A DNA stretch of 64,000 bases from Muscardinus avellanarius (lineage: Eukaryota; Chordata; Mammalia; Rodentia; Gliridae): positions 93,742,029-93,806,028 of the forward strand of contig OY726566.1 of the NCBI GenBank assembly GCA_963383645.1. The letters run 5' to 3'. The translations under genes were made by a program, and so were the position numbers. Position 1 is the stretch's first letter; every line of letters starts with the position of its first letter. The notes beneath the pieces are model-generated. The model made no database searches. It saw nothing but the letters and a program-made list of their open reading frames with translations, and had not been told where the DNA came from. This document shows, in pieces, positions 21,236 through 32,199 of this stretch.

Positions 21236-22082
21236 CTCTTCTTATTTATTTTGTCTTGCTAAGGAAAATTCCAGAGACCTAGAAGCTTTTGTTTTGCATG
21301 GGAATTACAGAGAAGCATTTGCCATTTCCAACTAAATGTGACCCGTGAGATCACAGGTGCTCATTTCCCCTGTCTTGAAGGGATGTGTGTAAGGCTGGCA
21401 GAGCCAGCCCCGGAGGAGCCCTCGCTGACCGGAAGCAGGGCCGGCACGCACTGACCCATGCGTGTTTTAGCCAGCTTCTTGCCCCGTCATTCCTTTTCCG
21501 TTTCAGCCTCTCTTACCTGCTTCCTTTTAACTCTTGTTCTTTGAGAGGGAGTTCTTGTTCTTCTGTCCTAATCGAGTGCTCTCCAAATTCATAGCTTCAG
21601 CTTTCTCCCATCTGCGGTTTCTTCTCCAGGAGCTGCCTGTTTACCAGACTCACTTGAAGAAGAATGTTTAGTCCTCTAATAACAGTTTTTGAGTTTTAGT
21701 GGCAATGGCTCCATCCTGATTTCAGATTTCCACAAATTCCCCCACGCTGTGATATTTTCTCCCCTTCGAAGCTTTGGTTTTTGAATGGCTGAGCTCAGAA
21801 TTGTAGCTTTGGCACTCTGCAGCTCAGATTCTACAGTTTGTCACTTAATTAAAATTCCTGTGCTCTTTTGCTCTCAATTAATACATCAATGGAACTGCTT
21901 AACAATGAACTGTATTCATTTGCTGTATTTATTATCTGTACTGAGGAACTTAGGTAGGTGGGTAGACCTGGTAGCACTAATAGAGAGCCAGCATTTGTTT
22001 GGGGAAGGGAAGGAGAGGGAGGATGGAAAAGCAGTACTGTGCCCCAAACCCAAGCTCTGTGCCCCAAAAGACAGGAAAAATA
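21236..22082. other. Intergenic stretch, no gene seen
   Basis: GC-rich near 21380-21470, otherwise AT-rich. I see nothing I can name. Confidence 0.4.
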
Positions 22083-22276
22083 AGCTGCACATGGTGGTGC
22101 ATGCCTGTAATCCCAGTACTTCGAAGGCTGAGATGGAGGATTGCAGGTTCAAGGACAGCCTAAGCAATGTAGTGAGATTCTCAGCAACCTGGAAGACCTT
22201 GTTTCAAAATAAAAATAAAAAGGGCTAGATGTGTAGCTTGGAGGTAGAATGCCCCTGGGTCCAGACCCCAATAGCA
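22083..22276 (+). repeat. B1-dID-type SINE
   Basis: Sense copy 'gctgcacatggtggtgcatg' to 'gtccagaccccaatagcac'. Its tail has become the following (AT)n array. Confidence 0.85.
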
Positions 22277-22286
22277 CACATACACA

Positions 22287-22287
<1 letters not shown>

Positions 22288-22323
<36 letters not shown>
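22288..22323. repeat. (AT)n microsatellite
   Basis: Perfect TA alternation following the SINE tail 'cacacatacacatac'. Confidence 0.95.
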
Positions 22324-22327
<4 letters not shown>

Positions 22328-22639
22328 TTTTCCTTATTGGTTGGGGCTCTCAAAGACAAATTATTAAAAGAAAAGGATACACATTTATGTAATACAAGTT
22401 TTATGTGATAGGAGCCTTTATAAGGAAATGAAGACCTGAAGAAATGGTTAAATATGAGTATTTTTAATAGGTTCGATTAAGAGTGGAAAGTTGTGGAGAA
22501 ATAGGTTAAGGTGGAAAGGGAATAATCATGCTGAAAACCTGGGAAATATGGCGAGGTCTGTTCAGGTTCTTCTCAGCATCTTCTTTGATGTTCCTTTCTC
22601 TCAAATGTAGGACACCTCTCCGATAGGGTCTTATGCCCT

Positions 22640-22690
22640 CCCATTAAGATGTATGACTACAATGCACCAATAAATAAAAAATTAAAGCCA
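22640..22690 (+). repeat. Short L1 3' end
   Basis: 'attaagatgtatgactacaa' and 'tgcaccaataaataaaaaat' match, in reverse complement, the copy at 52360-52437: a heavily 5'-truncated L1 tail. Confidence 0.55.
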
Positions 22691-23875
22691 CAGAAAATAT
22701 ACAACTTATAAAATTAGTATACCTATAATGCCTAAAATACTAAAAAATCAGCTCTTGAAATAAAAAAAAAATTCTTCCTAGTATTTATGACCTTCTTCAG
22801 GGAAGAAGAAGGGAGAGGTCAGAGTGAACCATCCAATTCTGTGCTTTTCTTAGATCTGAAGAGATCTAAGAAAAATATTCAGCACACCAACTTGTCATAG
22901 TTGGGGTATTATTTCCTGAAACCCATTGTAAGTTTCAAATACAAACCAATATCTCAATGAATGATGGTTTAAAGCCAACAGCCGCACTGTCGGTTAAGTG
23001 AGTTTGTCTTTGGCCTTGTACAACAGCCCCAACCTTCCCTTTCAAAGCATCTGATCCTTTTCTTGATAGTATCTGTGGTCTGTGCCCACACTGGGTCTGG
23101 TGCGCTCTGCTTCCATATCCAAGTGCTGGCCTGTGCTCTTTCTGATTATTCTCTTATCTGTTTTCTTATCACTGGGAACAGTATTGCTGACTCTGCTCAC
23201 GCTCTCTGGATTCTAACCTGCACCACAGTGCGTTCTTGTCTTTCCATATCTCCTTCCTCCTGTTCATCTGTTCTTGTCCAGGCAATTCAAATGACAAGTC
23301 TGTTCTGTAATGACAGCCTTTTTTGGTGGGTACTGTTGTAAAACAATATAGATCTCTTTCCTCTTTACTCAGGAAAACTAATGTCTTTTGTGGTCAAAAG
23401 AAAATTAGTAGCAGCTGAAAGTGGAATTTTAATGACACTAAAACCTAATTGTAATTCAGCTTTAACTTTGAATCCTACCTCCTCTTCCAAGAATTCCTAT
23501 TAATTCATCAGCTAAATAATGTGGCTGCTACTAAAGATTCTGACATCTAATTCTCTGCCTGTGCAGGTTTATTGCCAGGGTGAGAAATACTTTCTCTTTT
23601 TACTTTCATTTTTAAAAACAAGCATAATGAAAATATAAAATATTGTTTAGGATTTATCTAAGAAGATGTGGCAGCTTCTTTGAGAAATGGTAGGGTGGGG
23701 AGATATGAATCAAATCTAGAAGTCCTCTCTCCTAGCCTAAGTCATCATTTGAATAACTAGGAGCTGATTGGTCAGGGAGAAGATTGCTCTATATTTTACA
23801 CTATAACCCATGTTCAGTTTTTTTTTTAAATTTAAAGTAAAGAGCATTTTCAAGGTCCAAAGGATTATGAATTAG
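22691..23875. other. Intergenic stretch, nothing recognised
   Basis: AT-rich. The 92-codon open frame at 23063-23341 shows no recognised domain. A 13-bp inverted repeat 'tcttagatctgaagagatctaaga' core lies near 22850-22873 and is probably chance. Confidence 0.35.
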
Positions 23876-24272
23876 CCATATGTGTTTTTCAGCTTTTCAG
23901 CACTGTGACAAGATACCTGAGACAAACAACTTAAAAGGAGAAAAGGTTTATTTTGGCTCACAGTTTCAAAGGGTTCTTGGCTGCATTGTTTCTAGGTCTA
24001 TGTTCAGGCAGAACATCATGGCGGGGAGGATGAGGGAGAGGGAAGCCGCTTACCTCGTGGCCATCAGGAAGGAAGGAGAGAGAGAGGGAGTAAGGAAAGA
24101 AGACACCAAGGACAGAATAAACCCTTCAAGGGCACACCCCCAGTGACTGCTTCCTCCACCTACACCAGACCTCCTCAAGTCTCACCACCTCCTCTTATCC
24201 CATTAAGTTATGAATTCATCAATAGATTAATCCAGGATGCTTTGAGGAGACACGTTAGATCCAAACCATAAC
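23876..24272 (-). mobile_element. MaLR-type solo LTR
   Basis: Read on the - strand it starts 'tgttatggtttggatctaac' and ends with 'gagccaaaataaaccttttc', 'gtctcaggtatcttgtcaca' and a TG...CA terminus. This is the THE1/MST/ORR1-type MaLR layout; probably a rodent subfamily. Confidence 0.8.
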
Positions 24273-24895
24273 ACTGTGTAACCTCACAAGTCGCAATGAC
24301 TGCTGTCCTTGAGTTGAGTTTACAAAATATCCCCCAAACATGGCACTGATTATTTCTACGTGAGGTTGGAGTCCAAGCCTGTAATTCGAATAGCTGCTGT
24401 TGGGAGGTAGTAGACGTGTTTAGAAGGGTGGCAGCGGCGTCTTATGGTTTAATTAGTAACGAGGGTCACCGCCAGGTAAGGAAGTGCTATAATTCTGACC
24501 TCCTATGTGCTCAAGAACCACCTCTATGGTACAGGATTCCGGGTATAGTTTACAGAAGATCACTGAGATGGCAGAGGGCCTTTCCAGATTCGGACTGGTT
24601 CATAACTGAGGCAGGCCTGGATATGAATGGGGTTTGACCAATTAGTAAGTTCAAATGTGTGGGAGAGAAATGACCCAGGAGAAGACACAATTCCTTTGGG
24701 AGAGAACTAAAGAAAAAAGATATTTTTAAAAGTCGAATACTGTCAGTCTCAGATTGATGTCTTTTTTTTTAAATTAACTTCTGATATGATAAATTATTGC
24801 TTAATGTTATCCAGCCCTGAGTTTGCAGCTCCTTCCCAAAATATAAACATATTTCTGGGGCTGAGTGGTATATAAACACTACTTGATTTTTTATT
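24273..24895. other. Intergenic stretch, nothing recognised
   Basis: No gene or known repeat identified. Confidence 0.4.
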
Positions 24896-24896
24896 T

Positions 24897-24962
24897 TTGT
24901 TTTCCAGTGCTGGACATCAAACCCAGAGCCTCATGCATGCTAGGAAAACACCCACCTAGCCC
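24897..24962 (-). repeat. Stand-alone ID SINE
   Basis: Reverse of the tRNA-Ala-like ID core: 'gtgctggacatcaaacccag', 'gcctcatgcatgctaggaaa' and 'cacccacctagccc'. It lacks the 7SL-like head. Confidence 0.7.
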
Positions 24963-25552
24963 AAAGCTTAACTTCTTGACTGGGTTTTGGGAGACTATAG
25001 AAACCCTTTTAGTTACTTTAAGGTGCTGATAGTGTAAAACCCAATTACTAGTCTACCTAAAATAACTATCTTAATCAGTACTTAGCAGGAGACGATGGTC
25101 TTTAACATCAGATTTTCCCTCTGAAATCTTACTTTTTGAAAAGTAAAATATCAGAATTTTTATTTCCTTCCTTCCTTCCCACCACTCACTTTCTGTTCCC
25201 TCATGCCAAAAGAAAACAAAAGGAAAAGAAAAGAAAAGGAGAGAAAGAAGGCAAAAGAAGCAACTCCTAGATCTCTCTCAATCAACCTTCAACTTCAAAA
25301 CAGGATGTTAAGTACCTAGGTGAATATCTCTCTGGACTAATTAGTTTCATGGTATCTTGTCAAATGGTCCTGTTTACCATTCCTCTCAGGCAGGGGCCTA
25401 GCAGGAAACTTTAGGCCCACTCAGAATTCTGCATATAATTAACAAAGGGAAAATTTACAGAGGTATAGCCAGGGTTAAGGGAACTAACAAAGGATGTCGT
25501 GGTACCCAGGACTGAACCACAGTAGGAAGGTGAAGGATCGGGAACACAAACT
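24963..25552. other. Intergenic stretch, nothing recognised
   Basis: AT-rich; contains short purine runs near 25210-25260. Confidence 0.4.
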
Positions 25553-25555
25553 GTG

Positions 25556-25604
<49 letters not shown>
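25553..25604. repeat. (GT)n microsatellite at a SINE 3' end
   Basis: About 22 GT units directly beside the ID end of the next antisense SINE. Confidence 0.95.
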
Positions 25605-25606
<2 letters not shown>

Positions 25607-25803
25607 CTGGGGATGGAACCCAGGGACATTCTACCTCCAAGCTATACCCCAGCCCAATTTTTTATTCTTTATTTTAAAACAGGGTCTCACTGTTTAAGTT
25701 GTGGAGAGCATCACTAAGTAGCTGAGGCTGGCCAAGAACCTGGACCCTCCTGACTCAGCCTCCCAAGTACTGGGATTACACGCATGTGCCACTATGCCTG
25801 GCT
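25605..25803 (-). repeat. B1-dID-type SINE
   Basis: Antisense copy 'aactggggatggaacccagg' to 'catgtgccactatgcctggc'. Confidence 0.88.
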
Positions 25804-26098
25804 AACAATATTTTTGTAAAAGCAACCATGTCTTTTCAACAGATGATGTTGGGAAATATCTACATGCAGAAGAATATAATTGGACCCCCATCTCACACCA
25901 TATATAAGAATCAACTGGCCGGGCGTGGTGGCACACGCTTTTAATCCCCACGCTTGGGAAGCGGAGACAGGAAGATCGCACAGGTTCAAAAGCCAGCCTT
26001 GCTGGCTTAAGAGACCTTGTTTCCAAATAAAAATATAAAATAGGTCTGGGAGTGTAACCTGGAGGTAGAAGGGTTTCCAGGAACCCCAGTACCACCAA

Positions 26099-26144
<46 letters not shown>

Positions 26145-26765
26145 TTTTAAAAAGAATCAACTGAAAATAGATTAAGACTTAAAAGACATGAAACTAAGTC
26201 TACTTGAAGAAACCATAGGTGAAAATATTCCTTACATCATTATTGTCAATGATATTTTTGGATAGAGCCAAAAGAATGGGCAACAGAAGCAAATATGGAC
26301 AAGAAGCATTGCATCAAACTCAAAAGTTTCTGTGCAGTAAGGGCAACAGGCAACAGAGTGAATGGGAGAAAATATTTGCAAACCATTTATCTAATAAGGT
26401 GGTAATAACCAAAATATATAAGGAATTCATGAAACTCAGTAGCAAAATAATAATAATTAAAATAGCAAAAAATCTAAATTAGACATTTTTTCAAAGAAGA
26501 CATTCAAATGGCCAACAGGTATATAGAAATGTAGTTGCCATCATCAATCATCAGAAAAACCAGTGTTGGAGAAAAGGGAACCTTTGCACACCACTGAGAG
26601 TCATTATGAACAATAGTATATAGTTTCCTTTAAAAAAGTTCAGGAGATAGGTGGTGGTGATGGTCACACAACAATGTGAATGTACTTAATGCCAATGAAC
26701 TGTGCACTTAGAAGTAGTTAAATAGTTAATTATTTGTTATGCATATTTTAACATAGTAATTCTAA
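25804..26765 (+). mobile_element. Old L1 3' portion (ORF2 end and 3' UTR), SINE-interrupted
   Basis: 'ttttcaacagatgatgttgg', 'tacatgcagaagaatataat', 'gcattgcatcaaactcaaaa' and 'atggccaacaggtatataga' follow the C-terminal ORF2 region of L1. 'caacaatgtgaatgtactta' with 'atgccaatgaactgtgcact' is the old L1M 3' part. Many stops; not functional. Confidence 0.85.
25918..26151 (+). repeat. Young B1-dID SINE nested in L1, (TAA)n tail
   Basis: Sense copy starting 'gccgggcgtggtggcacacg', of the 'gtttccaggaacc' subfamily, with perfect 12-bp duplication aagaatcaactg at 25906-25917 and 26152-26163, and a (TAA)n tail at about 26098-26143. Confidence 0.95.
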
Positions 26766-27600
26766 AAGCATAGTAATAAGAGAAACTCAGTATCTAAAGA
26801 GACAATATCAAAATTCCCCCAATTATTTTTATTCAAAAGAATTTTGTAAAAGCCATGCATTATTTTCTAAATGAGTTCATAGTCTAGATGGACTCTTGAG
26901 TAGCTTGATTTGGTCAGGAACAAAAAATCGAAAAGAGAGAGCTGCTTGAGGGGACTTCAATAATTAATGAACTTTGAAAAAGGCCTTAAGCTTCTAGTTA
27001 TTTATAATGAAAATATTATGCATACACAGAGTTTTTTGTATCTGCAAGTCTCTTTCTAAATCAGATAAATAATTCAAACACAAATTCACTCACCTGGGTA
27101 TCTAAGGGTAGGTCGGGGTAAAGGCCAGGCTTCCATCTATTTTTCTGATGCTTATAGATTTTTGTTTTCCAGGAATGGACATTGCCAATATAATGCCCTA
27201 CAACTCACCAAAGGACTCTAACATAATTCAGGGTTTTATTTCTCTCTTTTTACCATTCTCTTTCCACCTTAAGCGTCTACTGTTTGATCTGAAGGGAAAA
27301 GAATTTCAAAGCCACCACTTATCTATTTGTACTTTTGAGTAAATGTGGCTTTTATCATCAATGTTATTATTTGTATTTTCATCCTTTTAATATATCTTTT
27401 TAATATTCTTAGTGGTATGCCTCAACACAGACCTTAAGGATGGAAGAAGTGGTACCCAGGCAGTGGCACATGAAATATAAGATGTCCAGGCAGATTATCT
27501 ATGAAAAGAAAGGCTGCTTCAGCAGCAATAAAGAATGTGGGGTTCTTTTCTTTTTGTAGATGTCCGACTTTCTGGTGTTTACTTGGCCACTTTCTGTAAG
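26766..27600. other. Intergenic stretch, nothing recognised
   Basis: AT-rich. A 64-codon open frame (27148-27342) has no recognisable features. Confidence 0.4.
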
Positions 27601-27604
27601 TGCT

Positions 27605-28090
27605 ACTTTCTGATAGTTGACTTTATGTGTCAACTTTACTGAGCCATAGGGTGCCCAGATATTTCGTTAAATATTCTGGTTGTGTTTGTGCGGGTGTTTC
27701 AGGATGAGAGCAACATACGAATCTGTGGACCCAGGGAAGCAGATTGTCTGCCTTAATTGGGGATTTCACCCAATCAATCAAAGATCTAAATAGACCAAAA
27801 TGGACGAATAAGATAGAACATCTCCTACTGACTAGTTGAGCTGGGAGTTTGATATTTCCCTGCCCTTGGACAAGAACTTCCACCTCAGCTCACCTGGCTC
27901 TCAAACCTGTAGCCCTGTGCTAGGAGTACACCACCTTCCCTGTCTCCAGCTTGATAACTGCAAACTCAGAGTCCTCAGCTTTCATAATTACATAAACTAG
28001 TGTCTCTCACTCTGAAGGTGGCCTGAATTCCTCCTCTGAATGTGTATTTTTGGCTTTCCTAAATAAATCTCTGTCTGTCTCTCTGAAAAG
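27605..28090 (+). repeat. Ancient interspersed repeat, family not assigned
   Basis: 'tgactttatgtgtcaacttt', 'gggtgcccagatatttcgtt', 'gggtgtttcaggatgagagc' and 'ctccagcttgataactgcaa' followed by 'aaataaatctctgtctgt' form a familiar old repeat. It is the same family as bases 150-295 in the opposite direction. Confidence 0.65.
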
Positions 28091-28492
28091 AGATTGTGTA
28101 AGCTAATTCCTTACTATATCTACCCGTGTATTTACACATACATTTTTGTATATATCACACACATTTGTCCTTCTGCTTCTGTTTTTCCAAAGAATGCTGA
28201 AATACTAATATACTTGCATTGCTGGAAATATTTGGAGCTTCTTTTGGAGCCTCAATAGCAGAAAAGATTTGTTTATGAAGGAAGATAGTGCCTTCGGTAG
28301 CAACGGCTAAAATGAAACTAGTCACTTTAGTGAGAATCAGAAAATAAAGATTCTAACCTCAATCTGTTAATAAATAGTTGGGAGAGCCTATAGGCAATCC
28401 AGATACCATATGTATAAGCTAATTACCTTTCAAACCCTAAAAGATCTTAGTTGCTTAAAACAATATGTACTTAGCTACTCAGCCCGTGATTC

Positions 28493-28688
28493 GTGTGTGT
28501 GTGTGTGTGTTACTAGGTATGGAACCCAGGGGCTTTTTACCTTCAGGCTACACTCTCATAACTATTTTATATTTTATTTGGCAACAGGGTTTCACTAAGT
28601 AGCTGAGGCTGGCTTTGAACCTGTGAGCCTCCTGTGTCAGCCTCCCAAGTACTGGGATTACAAGTATGCACCACCACACCTGGCTCTT
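28493..28688 (-). repeat. B1-dID SINE with (CA)n tail and target-site duplication
   Basis: Begins with a GT run (tail) and ends 'caccaccacacctggctctt'. Flanked by agcccgtgattc at 28481-28492 and agcctgtgattc at 28689-28700 (one mismatch). Confidence 0.92.
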
Positions 28689-28719
28689 AGCCTGTGATTC
28701 TAAAAGATGACTGGGCAGT

Positions 28720-29120
28720 TCTTCAAGCCTGGATCATCTCAGATTATTTTTGTGTGCTCCTTCGTTCATCTTAGCTCAGCTGGCAAGTCAGCTGGGTGAT
28801 CTAGGCTAGATGGTCTTGACTGGCTTCATTCCCATGGCTCACAATGGAAGGCAGTTGGCTAAGACCACAGGGGAAATGAAACTCAGTGTCTCTCATCATC
28901 CAGTAGGCTAGCTGAAACCTCTATACAGGGTGATCACAGCATTCCCAAGAATAACAAGGAACGACCCAATGCCTAAGCATCTTCAAGTCTCTGTTGGTAC
29001 CACATTGGCCAAAGCAAGTTACATAGCCAAGCCCATATTTAGAGGGTGGAGAAATAGATCCCACCTCTGAATGGAAGGAGAGCTACAAAGTGCCTTTGCA
29101 AGGGTTGTACATACTGGGAT
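28720..29120. repeat. Probable ancient interspersed repeat, family not assigned
   Basis: 'cagctggcaagtcagctggg', 'tctcatcatccagtaggcta', 'ttggccaaagcaagttacat' and 'agagggtggagaaatagatc' are in the order of a common old repeat. I cannot name it with confidence. Confidence 0.45.
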
Positions 29121-29164
29121 CAGAAGAACTAGAGGTTGGATTTGAAAATCTATCATGCTGAATC

Positions 29165-29225
29165 TGCCAGTTTTACACACATCACCTTTAACACTCCCAG
29201 TAATCTTGCAAGGCAGGATTAGATC
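29165..29225 (-). repeat. MIR-like fragment
   Basis: 'cacctttaacactcccagta' with 'atcttgcaaggcaggatta' looks like the 'tttaatcctcacaacaaccc' segment of MIR. Confidence 0.4.
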
Positions 29226-29763
29226 CCAGATCTGACTCTAAAGAAGTCCTGTCACCACCTTTGAATGCTGGTTGTGGAGGCTTCAGAGTATGGGGAGTTC
29301 TTTCGAAGACAGGTATTCTGTGAACTTCGTTCTTCTGCTCATCTATGTGGATGTCGTTGCAGTCCGAAGGGATGAACTGGCAGCTATATTCAGTGTAATA
29401 AACCTGAGCTGCTGAGCAGTCACTCATGTTTAAAAAGCACCATTTATATGCAGAGCACTTTCTGCAAGAAACAGAGATACCCTTAGTAGTGAAAGGTGAC
29501 TGAGGAAGTTTGGCCATAAGGTTTAAACAGAAGTTGTCGAAGACCCCTAACATGTGCAGCACATCAGGGACGGCAGAGCCTCCCGTCAGTCTCATGGGAA
29601 ACCGCCACTTGTGTATACCTGACTTCATGTGAAAGCAAGAATTATGAGGTCCCTGTCTTCTCCTCATGGCTGTCAGACCTCTCTCTATGCCCATCTTTTC
29701 TTCTTTCCTTTGAAGTCCCCTCTCCTTGAGTCTGTTAAGACATTCTGACACAGGCAATTCCAT
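29188..29763 (-). other. Unexplained 191-codon open frame
   Basis: An ATG-started frame of 191 codons in ordinary composition. The N-terminal part is basic, and residues about 95-135 are cysteine-rich (CRKC, YKWC, DCSAA, SCQF, SDCN), like a disulphide or zinc-binding segment. The last residues overlap a MIR-like fragment, which argues against a real gene. There is no poly-A tail, target duplication or recognised homology. It may be chance or a remnant of an old coding sequence. Confidence 0.2.
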
Positions 29764-31192
29764 CCTTTTCCTCTCTCATGTCCCTTTGCTTCCAGGAAGG
29801 CAGTACCCTCCCTCTTCCTCCCAACTTCTTGTTAGCAGATTTTATTTCATCTTAATCATTTTTTGGAGATATCCTGAAGCATATCCCTACCAGCCGCCTT
29901 CCCTCTATCTACGCCACTTCTGATTTCAGAATGCCCAGCCCCCTCCTGCTCCTGAAGGGCTTCGCTCAGCTTTTGACTCCTCCCCAAAGGTCCTGAGCAA
30001 CTCTGTCTTGGCACAGATGTTCTCACTGGAAGACTCCCCAGGTCTGGCCTGGGCATCGCTTCATCTGAGGCCAGGCGTGAGCCCGCGGGCAGGAATAGTC
30101 AGCGAGGAGTGGCAGCCTGCAGTCCCTTCCCGAGGGCCTGTAACTTAACTTTAGATGAGTCAAGGGCTAATGATCTCCTCATGAGTACGTTCAATTTATT
30201 TTTAAACATTTGTACCTGGATGACCATCCACAATGCCAATCCCTTGAATAAAGAAACCAAGACTTCAACTTTTTTTTTTGTATCTACAGGGCCTGAAACA
30301 CACCTCTCTACATAAGCAGGGCTTTCCAGGCTGTAACCAGTTGGCGGTAATGGTGACTCGAGTCTCCCTTGTGCCTTACACAAGAGCCTGTGTGATTGGC
30401 TCTTCCACAGAGCACTACTGTTCCACGCTTGCTCTTAACTAGAGGAAATATGTTGCTGTTTTCAGAGTGGATGGGCCATGGTGGGATTTCTTGCCCATTT
30501 CACCGCCTGTCTTCTATTTGCTCTTCCTCTGTTTTTATTATTCAGTGCCACTGGGATGCTTTGGTTATTAAATCTGGTGTTACTCAAGCTCCCTTTCCCT
30601 CCTATCACCTCCTGCAATAATTTCTTCTTGAATTCCTTCTGCTCTTGGATCTTCTCAATGTCCTGGCATAACATCCTCAAATTCTCATCGCTTCATCCCC
30701 AATATTTCATACAGTCCCTTATGCTCGTCCTTTGAGTCATTTTGATCTTAAGCCTTTGCGACTTCCCTGATGGAATCTGGTTTTCTGTGGGCTAAAGTAT
30801 TCTGTGCTGGAAATTCTCAGGAATTCCCATCTCATCCTCTGCTCAGATTTTATTCATGACTTGACACTTGTGATTCCTTTGCAGGAATTCATCACTGGTT
30901 TGACTTTTCTGCCTCCGTCTCTGAGCTCTGAAGATGATCTTTCCTATACTGCAAATTTTATCTTAATCTCAACACCAGTGTCGTGTTATCAGTGGGGCAG
31001 CTCCTCTCCCCCATGCCTGCTATAACTGCTATTAATCCAACACCTGCTTGGATTTTAACAGGTCCCATTAGCCCAATTAATGACAATAATTATCTGAATA
31101 CAGTTGACTTCTGCAAGGACAATAAATACATGCTACATTTGTTGTGCTGTCTTTTTCCAACTTTTCTTAAGAGTCATTGTGAGGTTCAAAGT
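29764..31192. other. Intergenic stretch, no gene recognised
   Basis: Pyrimidine-rich between 30480 and 30900, with two short + frames (30478-30735, 30804-31025). 'tatctacagggcctgaaaca' near 30280 hints at an L2 fragment. No gene call. Confidence 0.35.
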
Positions 31193-31203
31193 GCTTATGT
31201 GAC

Positions 31204-31206
<3 letters not shown>

Positions 31207-31255
<49 letters not shown>

Positions 31256-31426
31256 GGGGATGGAACCCAGGGGCCTTCTACCTTCAGGCTATGCTCCCAG
31301 ACCTATTTTATGTTTTTATTTGGAAACAGGGTCTCTTAAGCCAGCTGAGGCTGGCTTCGAACCTGTGGGATCCTGCTGTCTCAGGCTCCCAAGCGCAGGG
31401 ATTATAAGCATGTGCCACCACACCCA
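31207..31426 (-). repeat. B1-dID SINE with long (CA)n tail and 14-bp target-site duplication
   Basis: The (GT)n at 31207-31252 is the tail of this antisense copy ('actggggatggaacccaggg' to 'gtgccaccacacccag'). The direct repeat gcttatgtgacatt lies at 31193-31206 and 31427-31440, outside the GT array, so the array is part of the insertion. Confidence 0.95.
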
Positions 31427-31705
31427 GCTTATGTGACATTTTGAAGGACATGTGCTGGCCATCTCAGATCAAGGTCCCAGATAGCTCCTATGTTTTCCCT
31501 TTTTAGCCCTTATGACAACTGAAACAAAATGATTATTTGTATAATTATTTTCTTAATGTCTATAGACTCAGTAGGTTTTTATTAGATAATAAGCTTCCTT
31601 TCCTATTGTCCCCTCTTTATAGAAAGATACCAGCATAAAAGGATAATGTTGATGCATCAAATTATCTCAGGTTTAGAGTTCTCTTTCACGGAGGTGAGAA
31701 GTACA

Positions 31706-31906
31706 ATTTTTGGGGGGTGGGGTGGGCATACTGTGGATTGAACCCAGGGGCATCCTGCTTCTGATCTATATCCTCAACCCTTTTTAAAAAATTTTAAACA
31801 GAGTCTTTCTAAGTGGCTGAGGGTCTCGCTAAGTTGCTGAGGCTGGCCTTGAACCTGCAATCCTCCAAATCCTGGGATTACAGGCAATGCAACACCATAT
31901 CTGGCT
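31706..31906 (-). repeat. B1-dID-type SINE, diverged
   Basis: Antisense 'actgtggattgaacccaggg' to 'caacaccatatctggct'. Confidence 0.8.
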
Positions 31907-32084
31907 AGTATAGTGTTTTGATCAAGAATATAGGTCGGGAAACCAGATTTTCTGATTCCATACAAGAGAGTGATTGTCTGAATCCTTTATCTATCCTTAA
32001 GAACCTCTACTGTTCTGTTGTTTTCTTCTGAGACCTTTTGTAGCTTTATCTTGCAGATTTTTCACCTGCAAAAAAAGTGGTTGT

Positions 32085-32195
32085 TGAAGGTGGACTGTGG
32101 AGCTGGTCAATTTAGGTCTGAATTCCAGCTCCGCTTTCTGCTCGAGACTCAGTGACCTCACCTGTTAAATGGGGGCAGACAGAAGGTAAATGTGA
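32085..32195 (+). repeat. MIR SINE
   Basis: 'gtctgaattccagctccgct', 'agactcagtgacctcacctg' and 'ttaaatgggggcagac' follow the MIR core. Confidence 0.65.
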
Positions 32196-32199
32196 CTAT

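Noticed and set aside
22850..22873. Inverted repeat tcttagatctgaagagatctaaga
   Set aside because: Short stem in AT-rich DNA with no partner signal; likely chance.
25804..26765. L1 ORF2 frame as an active gene
   Set aside because: Frame broken many times; only the 3' end is present.
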